From NCBI RefSeq assembly GCF_016863655.1, contig NZ_BOPH01000124.1, positions 1 to 64,000 on the forward strand: DNA of 64,000 nt, read 5' to 3'. Shown piece after piece: positions 26,057 to 34,202 of the stretch. The number at the start of each line of letters is the position of its first letter. Position 1 is the stretch's first letter. A model generated the notes under the pieces. It made no database searches and was not told where the DNA came from. It saw only the letters and a list, made by a program, of their open reading frames with translations. A program made the position numbers and the translations under genes. The stretch comes from Virgisporangium ochraceum (GTDB taxonomy: Bacteria > Actinomycetota > Actinomycetes > Mycobacteriales > Micromonosporaceae).

Positions 26057-27219
26057 GCGTACAGGGCGGCGAGGGCCAGCCGGGCGGTCTGCTCGTCGTA
26101 GCCCGCGCTCCGGTCGAACCGGCCCAGCCGGCCGAGGTCGGTCACCACGTTCAGCGCCGCGTGCACCAGGACGCCCGCGTCGGCGACGGGCACGTCGAGG
26201 CGCACGTCGCGCACGAGCCGTACCCACTCCTCGACGTGGCGGCGCTGCGCGCCGCGCAGCTGGTGCCGGTCGTCGGCGGGAAGGTTGTTGTTCTCGGCCA
26301 GGTACACCGCGACGAGGTCGCTCTGCCCGAACGCGAACCCGACGTAGGCCCGCACCGCCCGGTGCAGCGCGTCGGCCGGGTCGCTCGCCTCGGTGATCGC
26401 CGCGGTGGTCGCGGCCGTGAGCCGGTCGGTGGCGCGGTAGTAGGCGGCCGCGAGGAGGTCGGCCTTGCTCGGGAAGTAGCGGTAGACGCTGGACGCCTGG
26501 ACGCCCGCGGCGCGTCCGATGTCGTCCATGGCGACCGAGTGGTAGCCGTGGCGGCGGAACAACGGGATCGCCTCGGCCAGCAGCAGCTCCCGCCGCGAGG
26601 CCGGCCGCACGGAGGCGTTCGGCGTGGGACGGCGCCGGGACGGCAGGCGCGGCGGGTCGGCGCGCAGCAGCGTCCAGGCGACGCGGGTCAGCAGCCGCTC
26701 GGTGGTGGTGCCGGTGGCCGACAGCCGGTGGGTGCTCACGCTGCCGACCGCGCTGAACGCGGCGTTGACCAGCAGGTCGGCCTGTGCGGGGCGCAGCTCG
26801 GGCCGCTGGGCGCGCAAGGGGGTGGCGAGCCGGCGGACCAGCCTGGTGAGGTCCCGCTCGAACTCCTCGCGGTGCTCCGGCGTCAGATACCGCCCCTCCC
26901 ACTGGTACAGGCCCGCGACGCGCCGCCGACCGACGGCGACCCCCGCGACGGCCGACAGCAGGGCGTCGAGATCGCCGGCCGCCTCGGTCGCGGCGAGCAA
27001 CGCACCGGCGAGGTCGCGGGTGACGTGCACGAGGATCGCGTACTTGGTGGGGAAGTGCCGGTAGACCGCCGGCCCGCTGATGCCGACGGCGGCGGCGATC
27101 TCGTCGACCGACACGCCGTGGTAGCCGCGCTGGCAGAACAGCTCGGCACCGGCGAGCGCGATGCGGTCCTTGCGGTCCTTCGGCCGTTTCGCCGATGGGG
27201 GACCCGCTGGTGACCGCAT
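26053..27219 (-). CDS. Tandem TetR-family regulator (two TetR modules fused)
   Basis: A 388-aa protein with two TetR DNA-binding domains. Module 1 (about 15-190) has DRIALAGAELFCQRGYHGVS followed by EIAAAVGISGPAVYRHFPTK. Module 2 (about 200-388) has LLLAEAIPLFRRHGYHSVAM followed by IGRAAGVQASSVYRYFPSK. Each is followed by its own helical ligand domain. Single-module TetR proteins are about 200 aa, so this is a duplication/fusion of the type seen in some actinobacterial fatty-acid regulators. ATG 27219; it is divergent from the GNAT gene and overlaps the Hsp70-like gene by 4 nt at the 3-prime end. Binding sites are unknown. Confidence 0.9.
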
Positions 27220-27252
27220 GTGCCAACCGTAGTGGCAGGTACCGTGTGGCCG

Positions 27253-27774
27253 GTGACCGAGCTGGAGACGCCGCGCCTGCGCCTGCGCCGGTGGCGCGCC
27301 GACGACCTCGACGCGATGGCGCGCATCAACGCCCATCCCGACGTGCTGCGCTGGATCGGCAACGGCTCGGGCCACGGCCGGTCGGAGACCGCCGCGGAGA
27401 TCGAGCGGTTCGAGTTGTTCTGGCGCGAGCACGGCTTCGGCCGCTTCGCGGTGGACGACCGCGCGACCGGTGAGCTGCTCGGCTTCGCCGGCATGTCGAT
27501 ACCGACCGACGTGCCGGAGATCATCCCGGCGGTCGAGATCGGCTGGCGGTTCAAGCGCTCGTCCTGGGGCCAGGGTTTCGCCACCGAGGCCGCCGGGGCG
27601 GCGCTGGGGTTCGCCGCCACGGTCGGCCTCGAGCGCATCGTGGCCGTGCACGTGGTCGGGAACGACGCGTCGGCGCGGGTGATGCAGAAGCTGGGGATGC
27701 GCTTCGAGTTGGCGTCGGTCGACACGATCTACGGGTTGCCGGTCCACGTGTACGCCATCGACCTGAAGCCGTAG
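27253..27774 (+). CDS. GNAT-family N-acetyltransferase (RimJ/RimL-like)
   Basis: A 173-aa acetyltransferase of the RimJ/RimL subgroup. It begins TELETPRLRLRRWRADDLD, has the acetyl-CoA pyrophosphate loop in RSSWGQGFATEAA and ends with NDASARVMQKLGMRFE. It uses acetyl-CoA to acetylate an amino group; the acceptor may be a ribosomal protein, an antibiotic or a metabolite. GTG 27253 is preferred, with 27244 and 27220 as alternatives. It is divergent from the tandem TetR gene with about 33 bp between starts, which suggests regulation by that protein. Confidence 0.88.
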   Translation: MTELETPRLRLRRWRADDLDAMARINAHPDVLRWIGNGSGHGRSETAAEIERFELFWREHGFGRFAVDDRATGELLGFAGMSIPTDVPEIIPAVEIGWRFKRSSWGQGFATEAAGAALGFAATVGLERIVAVHVVGNDASARVMQKLGMRFELASVDTIYGLPVHVYAIDLKP

Positions 27775-27777
27775 GAA

Positions 27778-27805
27778 CCCCCGCGATCGTCGTCGATCGC
27801 GGGGG
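27778..27805. terminator. Bidirectional terminator hairpin
   Basis: CCCCCGCGATCG - TCGT - CGATCGCGGGGG is a perfect 12-bp stem with a 4-nt loop, placed between the stop codons of the convergent GNAT and ThuA-type genes. Confidence 0.85.
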
Positions 27806-27810
27806 AGGGC

Positions 27811-28607
27811 TCAGCGGCAGAAGGGCGTGCGGCCCATGGCCGACTCGATGCCGCCCAGCACGTGGCGGAGGAAGTGGTCGTCGCCGGGCATGGGGGCGTC
27901 GGACCAGGCCTCGACCGCGTGGCCGAGCGTGGTGACCCAGGACCGCCCGCCGTCGTAGTACTGGCACCACGACACGGGGTGGACACGTCGCGGCGGCTCT
28001 GCGTGACGACCGTGCCGGGCTGGTTGCGCCCGTGGTCGTAGTAGTTGGCGCCGCCGAGCAGGCCCTCGTACCACTCCCAGTTGTACTCGGTGCCGAAGGC
28101 GTTGTGGATGCCGACGAACCCGCCACCGCCGCGGATGTACTGGCGCAGCGCGGTCTGCGCCGGGTCGTCGAGCGTGTCGCGGGTGGTGCTCATGAAGATG
28201 ACGGCGTTGTAGCGGAACAGCCGCGACGGCGAGTTGAGCTGGGTGACGTCCTCGGTCCAGTCGACGGCGAAGCCGTTGTCCTGCCCCAGTTTCACGAGCG
28301 CGCTCTGCGCGGCGTGCGCGGGCGTCAGCGGCGGGTTGAGGCCCGCCGGCAGCGCCGGGCCGAGGTGGGCGTGTCGGGGACCGGCGGTGCGGCTGTACAC
28401 GAGCACCCGGTAGCCGTCGGTGGCGGGGCGGAAGTTGCCCCAGTCGTGGTAGCAGTCGGGGTCGGTGCCCCGGCAGACGCCGTAGTCGGGCGTGCCGAGG
28501 TTGCGGGCGCCGTCGTCGCGGGCCCGGTCGGCGGAGCTGGGCACCGAGGTGGCGAGCAGGAGGAGCGCGGCACCGATCGCCGCGTGCAGGAAGTGGCTGC
28601 GTTTCAC
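27811..28607 (-). pseudogene. Secreted ThuA-domain protein, broken
   Basis: From GTG 28607 the frame encodes a signal peptide (FLHAAIGAALLLLATSVPSSA) and most of a ThuA/class I amidotransferase-like sugar-related domain (YRVLVYSRTAG, FRYNAVIFMSTT, GGGFVGIHNAFGTEYNWEWY). At about 27970-27985 the frame breaks, and the C-terminal part (HPVSWCQYYDGGRSWVTTLG through GRTPFCR) continues in another frame to 27811. The region of about 35 residues that usually includes a DEWYNF-like motif is missing, so this looks like a deletion with frameshift rather than a single-base error. It lies 10 nt downstream of the TIM barrel fusion gene, in the same orientation. Confidence 0.75.
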
Positions 28608-28617
28608 CGGAGGCTCC

Positions 28618-31221
28618 TTACGGAAGCGAGAGGTAGTCGCGGGCGGCGGTGATGGACAGGCGGGCGTGCTCCTTGCCACCGACCTGGGCGACGAGGGTCG
28701 CCCGGGGGATCTCCAGCGCGTAGGGCAGCCCGGGCGGCAGCGCGTCGAGGATGCCGCGGACGTCGATGCCGCCCTCGCCGGGGAACAGCCGCTCGAACCG
28801 GGCGGTGTGGATGAGGCCCTCGTTCGTCGGCGGCACGCCCGGTGGCGCGTCGCAGACGTGCACGAAGTGGAACCACTCCGCCGGTAGCTGGCGGAGGTCG
28901 GCGAGGCTCGACCCGGAGCGGGCGAAGTGCAGCAGGTCGACGAGGATGCCCGCGTTGGGCTGGTCGGCGCCGCGCAGCACGCGCACCGCGGCGCCGAGGT
29001 CGGGCGTCTCGGTCCACGAGGGGAACTCGAGGTCGACGGTGAGGCCGAGCGGCCGGGCCAGCTCGCACAGCTGCGCGAACCGGTCGGTCTTGCGGGCCCG
29101 GTCGGGGTCGGGTAGCTGGGTGATGACGTGGCGCGCGCCGAGCTCGGCACCGGTGTCGAGGAAGCGTTGGAAGTCACGCGGATCGTCGTGCGGGCTGATC
29201 CGGGCCAGCTCGATGTCGAGCACCTCGATGCCGGTCGCGGCCAGGCGCACCTTCGTCGTGCGGAGCAGGGCCGGGTCTGTCGCCAGCGGATAGTGCGGCT
29301 CCTCGCGGGTCACCCGGGTCAGGCGTAGGCCCACGTACCGGTAGCCGGCGTCGGCGGCGGCCTCCACGAGCTCGGGCGGCGACAGGCTCAGCGCCGTGAG
29401 GTGGGCCAGCGAGTAGTCGCGGTGCGGCGTGGAGTCGGGCGGGCGCAGGGAGTGCAGCCGGCTTTCGCGGTGGGCCACCATCCGCACCGGCACACCGGCC
29501 GGGTCGCCGTAGCCGGTGTACCCGCCGAGGCGCTGCACCACCGCGAAGAAGACGCGCGACCCGAGCATCTCGGTGTAGAAGTGCAGGTATCCGCCGGATG
29601 CGTCGCGGTCGTAGAGGATGGAGTGCTTGCGCAGCGCCGCGAGCAGGTCGGGCGCGAGGTCGTACCGGGCGTCGAGGTCGTCGTAGTAGTTGGACGGGAT
29701 CCGCAGCACCGGCGCACCGAGCGCGTGCATCGCCTCCGCGCTCGCGATGGCGTCGTCGGACCGGAACGCGATGTGCTGCGGGTACGGGATCACCGGCGCC
29801 CAGTCGCCGCGGCGCAGCGGCGCGGTGTTGAGAATGATGCGCACGCGGCCGGTCGGGTCGGTCGCCGCCCGGCCGCGGATGAGCCCGAAGGGCGCCGGGA
29901 TCTCGGTGGTGGCGGCCGCGCGCAGACCGAGGACGGTGCGGTAGAACAGCGTCGTCTCGTCGAAGTCGTCGAGCGGGTCGGTGAGCACGATGTGGTCGGT
30001 GCCGGTGATCCGGCCGCCGCCGGCGTCGACGGTTCCGGTGCGGTCGAAGTCGCGCCGCCAGGGCTCGTTGCCCACGAGGAAGACCGCGATGCCGTCCGGC
30101 GCGGCGACCGACATCAGCTCGGCCTCCTCCGGCCGGCGCAGCCGCGGCAGCACCGGTGCGAGCAGCCGCTCCGCCCGGCGCACCGACTCGTCCGGATCGG
30201 TGCTGCCCACCGCCAGCGCGCAGATGGTCGCCGTGCCGGGCGCCATCGTCCGCTGCGCGGCGAAGTTCAGCAGGATCCGGGCGCTGCCCTGCTCCCACAG
30301 CTGCACGGGCTTGGACCGGTGCTGGCCGGTGTGTGCGAAGCCGAGCCCGGTCAGCGCGCGTGCGACGGCGGGCCCGGAGAGGTCGTCGACGGCGACCTCG
30401 GTGAACACGTGCCCGGTGAGACCGGGCGGCGGTGGCGCGCCGGCGGACAGCAGGTCCAGCAGCGACCGCATGCCGTCGATGGCGGCGTGCCGCGGGTCCG
30501 CCTGCCGGTACACGTCGTTGACGACCTCCAGCGACAGCGGACCGTCGTAGCCGGTGCCCAGCACCGCCCCGGTGAACCGCGGCAGGTCGAGCGAGCCCAG
30601 CCCGGGGAGCAGCCGGAGGTCCGCGTCCGGTCGCGGCGCGTCGGCCAGCCGGACGTGGAAGATCTTCGCGCCCGGGATGACCCGGATGCCGGCGACATCG
30701 TCGGTGGACAGCGCGCGGACGCTGTCGAGGCACAGCCCGAGCGCGGGGTGGTCGGCGGCGCGCACGATCCGCCAGGCGCGCCGGTAGGAGCTGACGAACC
30801 GGCCGGAAGCCTCGTAGGCGATCCGGATGCCGCGGCGGTGGGCGCGGTCGGCGAGCGCGTGCAGGTGCTCGGCGGCGAGGTCGTCGTCGTCGACCGCGTC
30901 GGCGGACTCCGTCGCGGTCACCAGCAGGGTCGTGGTGCCGAGCTGGTCGAGGACGTCGAGGGTGCGCTCGGCCCGGCGGAGGGCGGCCGCGAACGCGTCG
31001 GGCGGCACCGCCTCGACGTCACGCAGCGGTTGGTAGACGTCGATGGACAGGCCGCGTCGGTCGCACTCCTGCCGGATCCGCCGGGGCGACCACGAGGACG
31101 CGACGAGGTCGCGGTCGAACAGCTCGATCCCGGTGAAGCGCGCGGCGGCGGCCGCGGACAGCTTGTCGTCGAGGGTTCCGGAGAGGCAACCGGTCGCGAT
31201 GGTCAGGCGGTGGCTCGGCAC
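28618..31221 (-). CDS. Three-module TIM barrel / HPPD-like / TIM barrel protein (3-dehydroshikimate dehydratase-like)
   Basis: An 867-aa protein. Module 1 (about 5-270) is a sugar-phosphate isomerase/epimerase-type TIM barrel (TIATGCLSGTLDDKLSAAAA, IAYEASGRF, LSLEVVND). Module 2 (about 280-595) resembles 4-hydroxyphenylpyruvate dioxygenase, with VOC motifs GTDHIVLTDP, PQHIAFRSDD and LHFYTEM supplying the His-His-Glu metal site. This pairing matches bacterial 3-dehydroshikimate dehydratases of the QuiC1 type, which make protocatechuate. Module 3 (about 605-860) is a second isomerase-type TIM barrel (ALSLSPPELVEAAADAGYRY, TVDLEFPSWTE, FHFVHVCDAPPG). GTG 31221 follows AAGGAGG. The operator at 31234 and promoter at 31262 precede it. 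The actual substrate is inferred only. Confidence 0.85.
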   Translation of the reverse strand: MPSHRLTIATGCLSGTLDDKLSAAAAARFTGIELFDRDLVASSWSPRRIRQECDRRGLSIDVYQPLRDVEAVPPDAFAAALRRAERTLDVLDQLGTTTLLVTATESADAVDDDDLAAEHLHALADRAHRRGIRIAYEASGRFVSSYRRAWRIVRAADHPALGLCLDSVRALSTDDVAGIRVIPGAKIFHVRLADAPRPDADLRLLPGLGSLDLPRFTGAVLGTGYDGPLSLEVVNDVYRQADPRHAAIDGMRSLLDLLSAGAPPPPGLTGHVFTEVAVDDLSGPAVARALTGLGFAHTGQHRSKPVQLWEQGSARILLNFAAQRTMAPGTATICALAVGSTDPDESVRRAERLLAPVLPRLRRPEEAELMSVAAPDGIAVFLVGNEPWRRDFDRTGTVDAGGGRITGTDHIVLTDPLDDFDETTLFYRTVLGLRAAATTEIPAPFGLIRGRAATDPTGRVRIILNTAPLRRGDWAPVIPYPQHIAFRSDDAIASAEAMHALGAPVLRIPSNYYDDLDARYDLAPDLLAALRKHSILYDRDASGGYLHFYTEMLGSRVFFAVVQRLGGYTGYGDPAGVPVRMVAHRESRLHSLRPPDSTPHRDYSLAHLTALSLSPPELVEAAADAGYRYVGLRLTRVTREEPHYPLATDPALLRTTKVRLAATGIEVLDIELARISPHDDPRDFQRFLDTGAELGARHVITQLPDPDRARKTDRFAQLCELARPLGLTVDLEFPSWTETPDLGAAVRVLRGADQPNAGILVDLLHFARSGSSLADLRQLPAEWFHFVHVCDAPPGVPPTNEGLIHTARFERLFPGEGGIDVRGILDALPPGLPYALEIPRATLVAQVGGKEHARLSITAARDYLSLP

Positions 31222-31233
31222 GGGAACCTCCTT

Positions 31234-31250
31234 GGTCCATCTAATGGACC
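31234..31250. promoter_or_regulatory. Operator site 1 (17-bp palindrome, perfect)
   Basis: GGTCCAT-CTA-ATGGACC is a perfect 7-3-7 inverted repeat, 12 bp before the start codon of the three-module gene and just downstream of its predicted -10 element, a position suited to repression. Related sites occur at 31309, 31330, 41330 and 43556. Confidence 0.8.
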
Positions 31251-31261
31251 GACAGCGCCGA

Positions 31262-31290
31262 ATATATCGACGGCACTCCCTAGCACGCAA
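31262..31290 (-). promoter_or_regulatory. Predicted promoter of the three-module gene
   Basis: On the minus strand TTGCGT (31290-31285) and ATATAT (31267-31262) are separated by 17 bp, close to a housekeeping sigma -35/-10 pair. The A/T content stands out from the surrounding DNA. Operator site 1 would overlap the transcription start. Confidence 0.6.
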
Positions 31291-31308
31291 GAAAAAACTG
31301 GCCTACGG

Positions 31309-31325
31309 TGTCCGTCTAGTGAACC
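31309..31325. promoter_or_regulatory. Operator site 2
   Basis: TGTCCGTCTAGTGAACC matches the perfect site at 31234 in 13 of 17 positions. It is 21 bp (two helical turns) from site 3, so two regulator dimers could bind on the same face of the DNA upstream of the PQQ-type dehydrogenase. Confidence 0.65.
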
Positions 31326-31329
31326 AATT

Positions 31330-31346
31330 AATCCATCTAGTGGTCC
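31330..31346. promoter_or_regulatory. Operator site 3
   Basis: AATCCATCTAGTGGTCC, a 17-bp relative of operator site 1, ends 13 bp before the start codon of the PQQ-type dehydrogenase at 31360. Confidence 0.7.
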
Positions 31347-31359
31347 GACGGGAGACGCG

Positions 31360-33465
31360 ATGGCGCAGATTGACCGGCGACACGTCCTGAAGGGTGTCGC
31401 TGCCGCGGCCGCCGTCACGGCCGTCGGACCGCCCGGTGCCGCGCACGCGACGACGGGACCGGGCGCCGCCGGCCTGGCCCGCTTCGACACCCCCGGCGAC
31501 CGCGACTTCCCGAAGGTCGGCGGCAACCTGGGCAACCAGAACTACACGTCGCTGCGCCGCGTCGACCGCGGCAACGTGCGCAGGCTGCGCGGCGCGTGGC
31601 TGAACCGCATCGAGGGCGGGATCACCGAGGGGAACAACGAGAGCACCGCCGTCGTCGTCGACGGCGTCATCTACATCGAGTCCGCGTTCGGCAACGTGAT
31701 CGCCGTCGACGGTGCGACCGGACAGACGAAGTGGCGCTACGACCAGACCCGGGGAACGCTGGTGCGCCGCGGGGTCGCGGTCGGCGCCGGCAAGGTGTTC
31801 ACGAAGTCCAACGAGAACTACGTGATCGCCCTCGACCAGGCCACCGGCCGGGTGGTCTGGGAGCGCCGGGTCGAGGGGTTCGGCAACATCGAGAAGGTGG
31901 CCGTCGTGTACTGCGACGGCATGCTGTTCTGCGGCACCAACGACGGTCCGCGCGGCGCGGCCGTGGCGCTCGACGCCGGCACCGGCGAGGTCCGCTGGCA
32001 CTTCTGGGGCACGCCGGGACCGGGCGAGTTCGGCCACGACACGTGGGAGGGCGACTCCTGGACCGAGGGTGGCGCCACGCCGTGGATCCACCCGGCGGTC
32101 GACCCCGAGCTCGGCCTGACCTACTGGACGTTCGGCAACGCCCGCGGCTTCAACTCCTCGCAGGACGGCTCGCGGCGCGGCGGCCAGAACCTGTTCGCCA
32201 ACTCGTTGGTGGCCCTCGACCTGAAGACCGGGGCGTACCGCTGGCACTTCCAGTCCATCCACCACGACATCTGGGACATGGACAACGTGATGGCGCCGGT
32301 GCTCGCCGACGTCCGCATCCGGGGCCGGCACCGCAAGGTCGTCGTCTACGGCAGCAAGTCCGGCATGTTCTTCATCCTCGACCGCGTCGACGGCTCGGCG
32401 CCGCTGGGCGTCGTGGAACGGCCGGTGCCGCAGGAGCCACGGCAGAAGACGTGGCCCACCCAGCCGTTCCCCGTCCAGGGCGGCTGGACCGAGCAGCGGC
32501 CCGTCGAGCAGCCGCTCGGCACCGAGGTCCCCGGCGACCCGAACAGGGCCGTGCCGAACTACGTCGTCGGCTCGCTGTACACGCCGCACTGGGACGTGCC
32601 GATCCTGTCGATCCCGGGCCACGGCGGCGGCGCCGACTGGTCGCACCTGTCGTTCAGCCACCGCACCGGCCTGGTGTACACCGGCTACGGGTACGTGGCC
32701 GCCGCCCACTCGCTCACCGAGTCGAGCAACGGGTTGCGGCCGCCGGGGGAGTACCAGACCGGCGGCGTGGTCGCGGTCGACGTCGGCACGAACCGGGTGG
32801 CGTGGAGGAAGCGCATGCCGTACTCGCTGGCCCACGGCAACGGGATCCTCACCACCGCCTCGGATCTGCTGTTCATCGGCCAGCCCGACGGCAACCTGCT
32901 CGCGCTCGACGCGCGCACCGGGCGCGAGCTGTGGCGGTTCCAGACCGGCGCCGCGATCAGCTCCAGCCCCGTCATGTACCGCGTCGGGAACGAGGAGTAC
33001 CTGGCGGTCTACGCCGGCGGCACCAACATCCCGTACGGCGCGACGGCTCCGCGCGGCGACTACCTCTGGGCGTTCCGGATCGGCGGCGCCCTCGGGCCCG
33101 TCACGGCGCCGCCCCCACCGGTCGTGCGCCGTCCGGTGCAGGGCGCCGCCGTCGAGGGCGCGGTGGTCGCGGACACGGTCACCATCGGACGCACGTTCAG
33201 CGCCGGCCAGGTCGGCGTGACCGAGTCGTTCGCCGTCAACGCGATGGCGCCGACCCACCTGCGGGTGCCCGTCGGCACCGCCGTGACGTTCACCAACCCG
33301 GCCGGCAACGCCGGCGCACGGGGCGTCACCCAGTTCTTCGAGGGACTTTTCGACGTGCGCCTGAACCCCGGCGAGTCGTTCCGGTACACGTTCGACCGCC
33401 GGGGCGAGTACTTCTTCAACGACCCGGCAAGCCCACGCTCGACCGGCAAGGTCGAGGTGTACTGA
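31360..33465 (+). CDS. Secreted PQQ-type quinoprotein dehydrogenase with C-terminal cupredoxin-like domain
   Basis: A 701-aa exported protein. The N-terminus has a twin-arginine signal (RRHVLKGVAAAAAVTAVG) and an AHA-type cleavage site. The central part (about 50-570) is a quinoprotein beta-propeller with repeated tryptophan-docking motifs such as ALDQATGRVVWERRV and ALDARTGRELWRFQTG, as in PQQ alcohol, glucose or quinate dehydrogenases. The last ~100 residues (from about 600) look like a cupredoxin fold (MAPTHLRVPVGTAVTFTNPA through RGEYFFNDPASPRSTGKVEVY), but the Cys/His/Met copper ligands normally near the end are missing. ATG 31360 follows GGGAG. No PQQ biosynthesis genes are in the window. 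It is divergent from the dehydroshikimate dehydratase-like gene, which would suit quinate or shikimate oxidation; this is inference. Confidence 0.88.
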   Translation: MAQIDRRHVLKGVAAAAAVTAVGPPGAAHATTGPGAAGLARFDTPGDRDFPKVGGNLGNQNYTSLRRVDRGNVRRLRGAWLNRIEGGITEGNNESTAVVVDGVIYIESAFGNVIAVDGATGQTKWRYDQTRGTLVRRGVAVGAGKVFTKSNENYVIALDQATGRVVWERRVEGFGNIEKVAVVYCDGMLFCGTNDGPRGAAVALDAGTGEVRWHFWGTPGPGEFGHDTWEGDSWTEGGATPWIHPAVDPELGLTYWTFGNARGFNSSQDGSRRGGQNLFANSLVALDLKTGAYRWHFQSIHHDIWDMDNVMAPVLADVRIRGRHRKVVVYGSKSGMFFILDRVDGSAPLGVVERPVPQEPRQKTWPTQPFPVQGGWTEQRPVEQPLGTEVPGDPNRAVPNYVVGSLYTPHWDVPILSIPGHGGGADWSHLSFSHRTGLVYTGYGYVAAAHSLTESSNGLRPPGEYQTGGVVAVDVGTNRVAWRKRMPYSLAHGNGILTTASDLLFIGQPDGNLLALDARTGRELWRFQTGAAISSSPVMYRVGNEEYLAVYAGGTNIPYGATAPRGDYLWAFRIGGALGPVTAPPPPVVRRPVQGAAVEGAVVADTVTIGRTFSAGQVGVTESFAVNAMAPTHLRVPVGTAVTFTNPAGNAGARGVTQFFEGLFDVRLNPGESFRYTFDRRGEYFFNDPASPRSTGKVEVY

Positions 33466-33470
33466 CGGTT

Positions 33471-34202
33471 TCACAGTCCCAGGTAGATGCGCCGGACCCG
33501 CGGATCGTGCGTCAGGTCCGCGGACCGGCCCGACATCGCCACCTCGCCGTTCTCCATCACCAGGCAGGTGGTCGTGGCCTCGAACGTCAGCTTGGCGTTC
33601 TGCTCCACGAGCAGCATCGACAGGCCCTGGCCGTTGAGCCGTTGCAGCACACCGAGAATCGTCTCCACGAGGATCGGTGACAGGCCCATCGACGGCTCGT
33701 CGAGCAGCAGCAGCTTCGGCCGGGACATTAGTGCCCGGCCGATCGCCAGCATCTGCTGCTGCCCGCCGGACAGCGCGCCGGCGAGCCGGTCCTTCATCTC
33801 GCCCAGTACGGGGAACAGCTCGTACACCTCGGTGAGGCCGGCCCGGGTCTGCGCGTCCCACTTCCGCGCGTACGCGCCGAGCAGCAGGTTCTTCTCGACG
33901 GACAGTCCGGGGAACACGTGCCGGCCCTCGGGGACATAGCCGATGCCGTGGCGCACCATGTCGCGTGCCCGTACGCGGCTGAGATCCGTGTCGCCGAACC
34001 GCATCGCGGTCACCCGCCGCGGAACCAGGCCCATCACGGCCTTGAGCGTCGAGGACTTGCCGGCGCCGTTGGCGCCGATGACGCCCACCGACTCCCCGGC
34101 GGGCACGGTGAACCCGATCCCGTCGACGGCCCGGACACCTCCATAGTGGACACTCAGCCCCTCGACGGTGAAGTCCATCGTGGACGTCGTGAGCGCCGTC
34201 AT
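33471..34202 (-). CDS. livF: Branched-chain amino-acid-type ABC transporter ATPase (LivF)
   Basis: A 243-aa ATPase with Walker A GANGAGKSS, the LivF-type GYVPEGRHVFPGLSVEKNLLLGA, the signature LSGGQQQML and Walker B LLLLDEPSMGLSP. It energises import with the LivG domain of the preceding gene. ATG 34202 follows GAGGAGG and overlaps the fused permease-ATPase gene by 4 nt. It is the last gene of the operon starting at the aldehyde dehydrogenase (41304) and converges on the PQQ-type dehydrogenase. Confidence 0.94.
   Translation of the reverse strand: MTALTTSTMDFTVEGLSVHYGGVRAVDGIGFTVPAGESVGVIGANGAGKSSTLKAVMGLVPRRVTAMRFGDTDLSRVRARDMVRHGIGYVPEGRHVFPGLSVEKNLLLGAYARKWDAQTRAGLTEVYELFPVLGEMKDRLAGALSGGQQQMLAIGRALMSRPKLLLLDEPSMGLSPILVETILGVLQRLNGQGLSMLLVEQNAKLTFEATTTCLVMENGEVAMSGRSADLTHDPRVRRIYLGL

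Noticed and set aside
29401..31359. Plus-strand frame that would extend the PQQ-type dehydrogenase by about 650 residues
   Set aside because: This part is antisense to the three-module gene; the Tat signal at ATG 31360 marks the real start.
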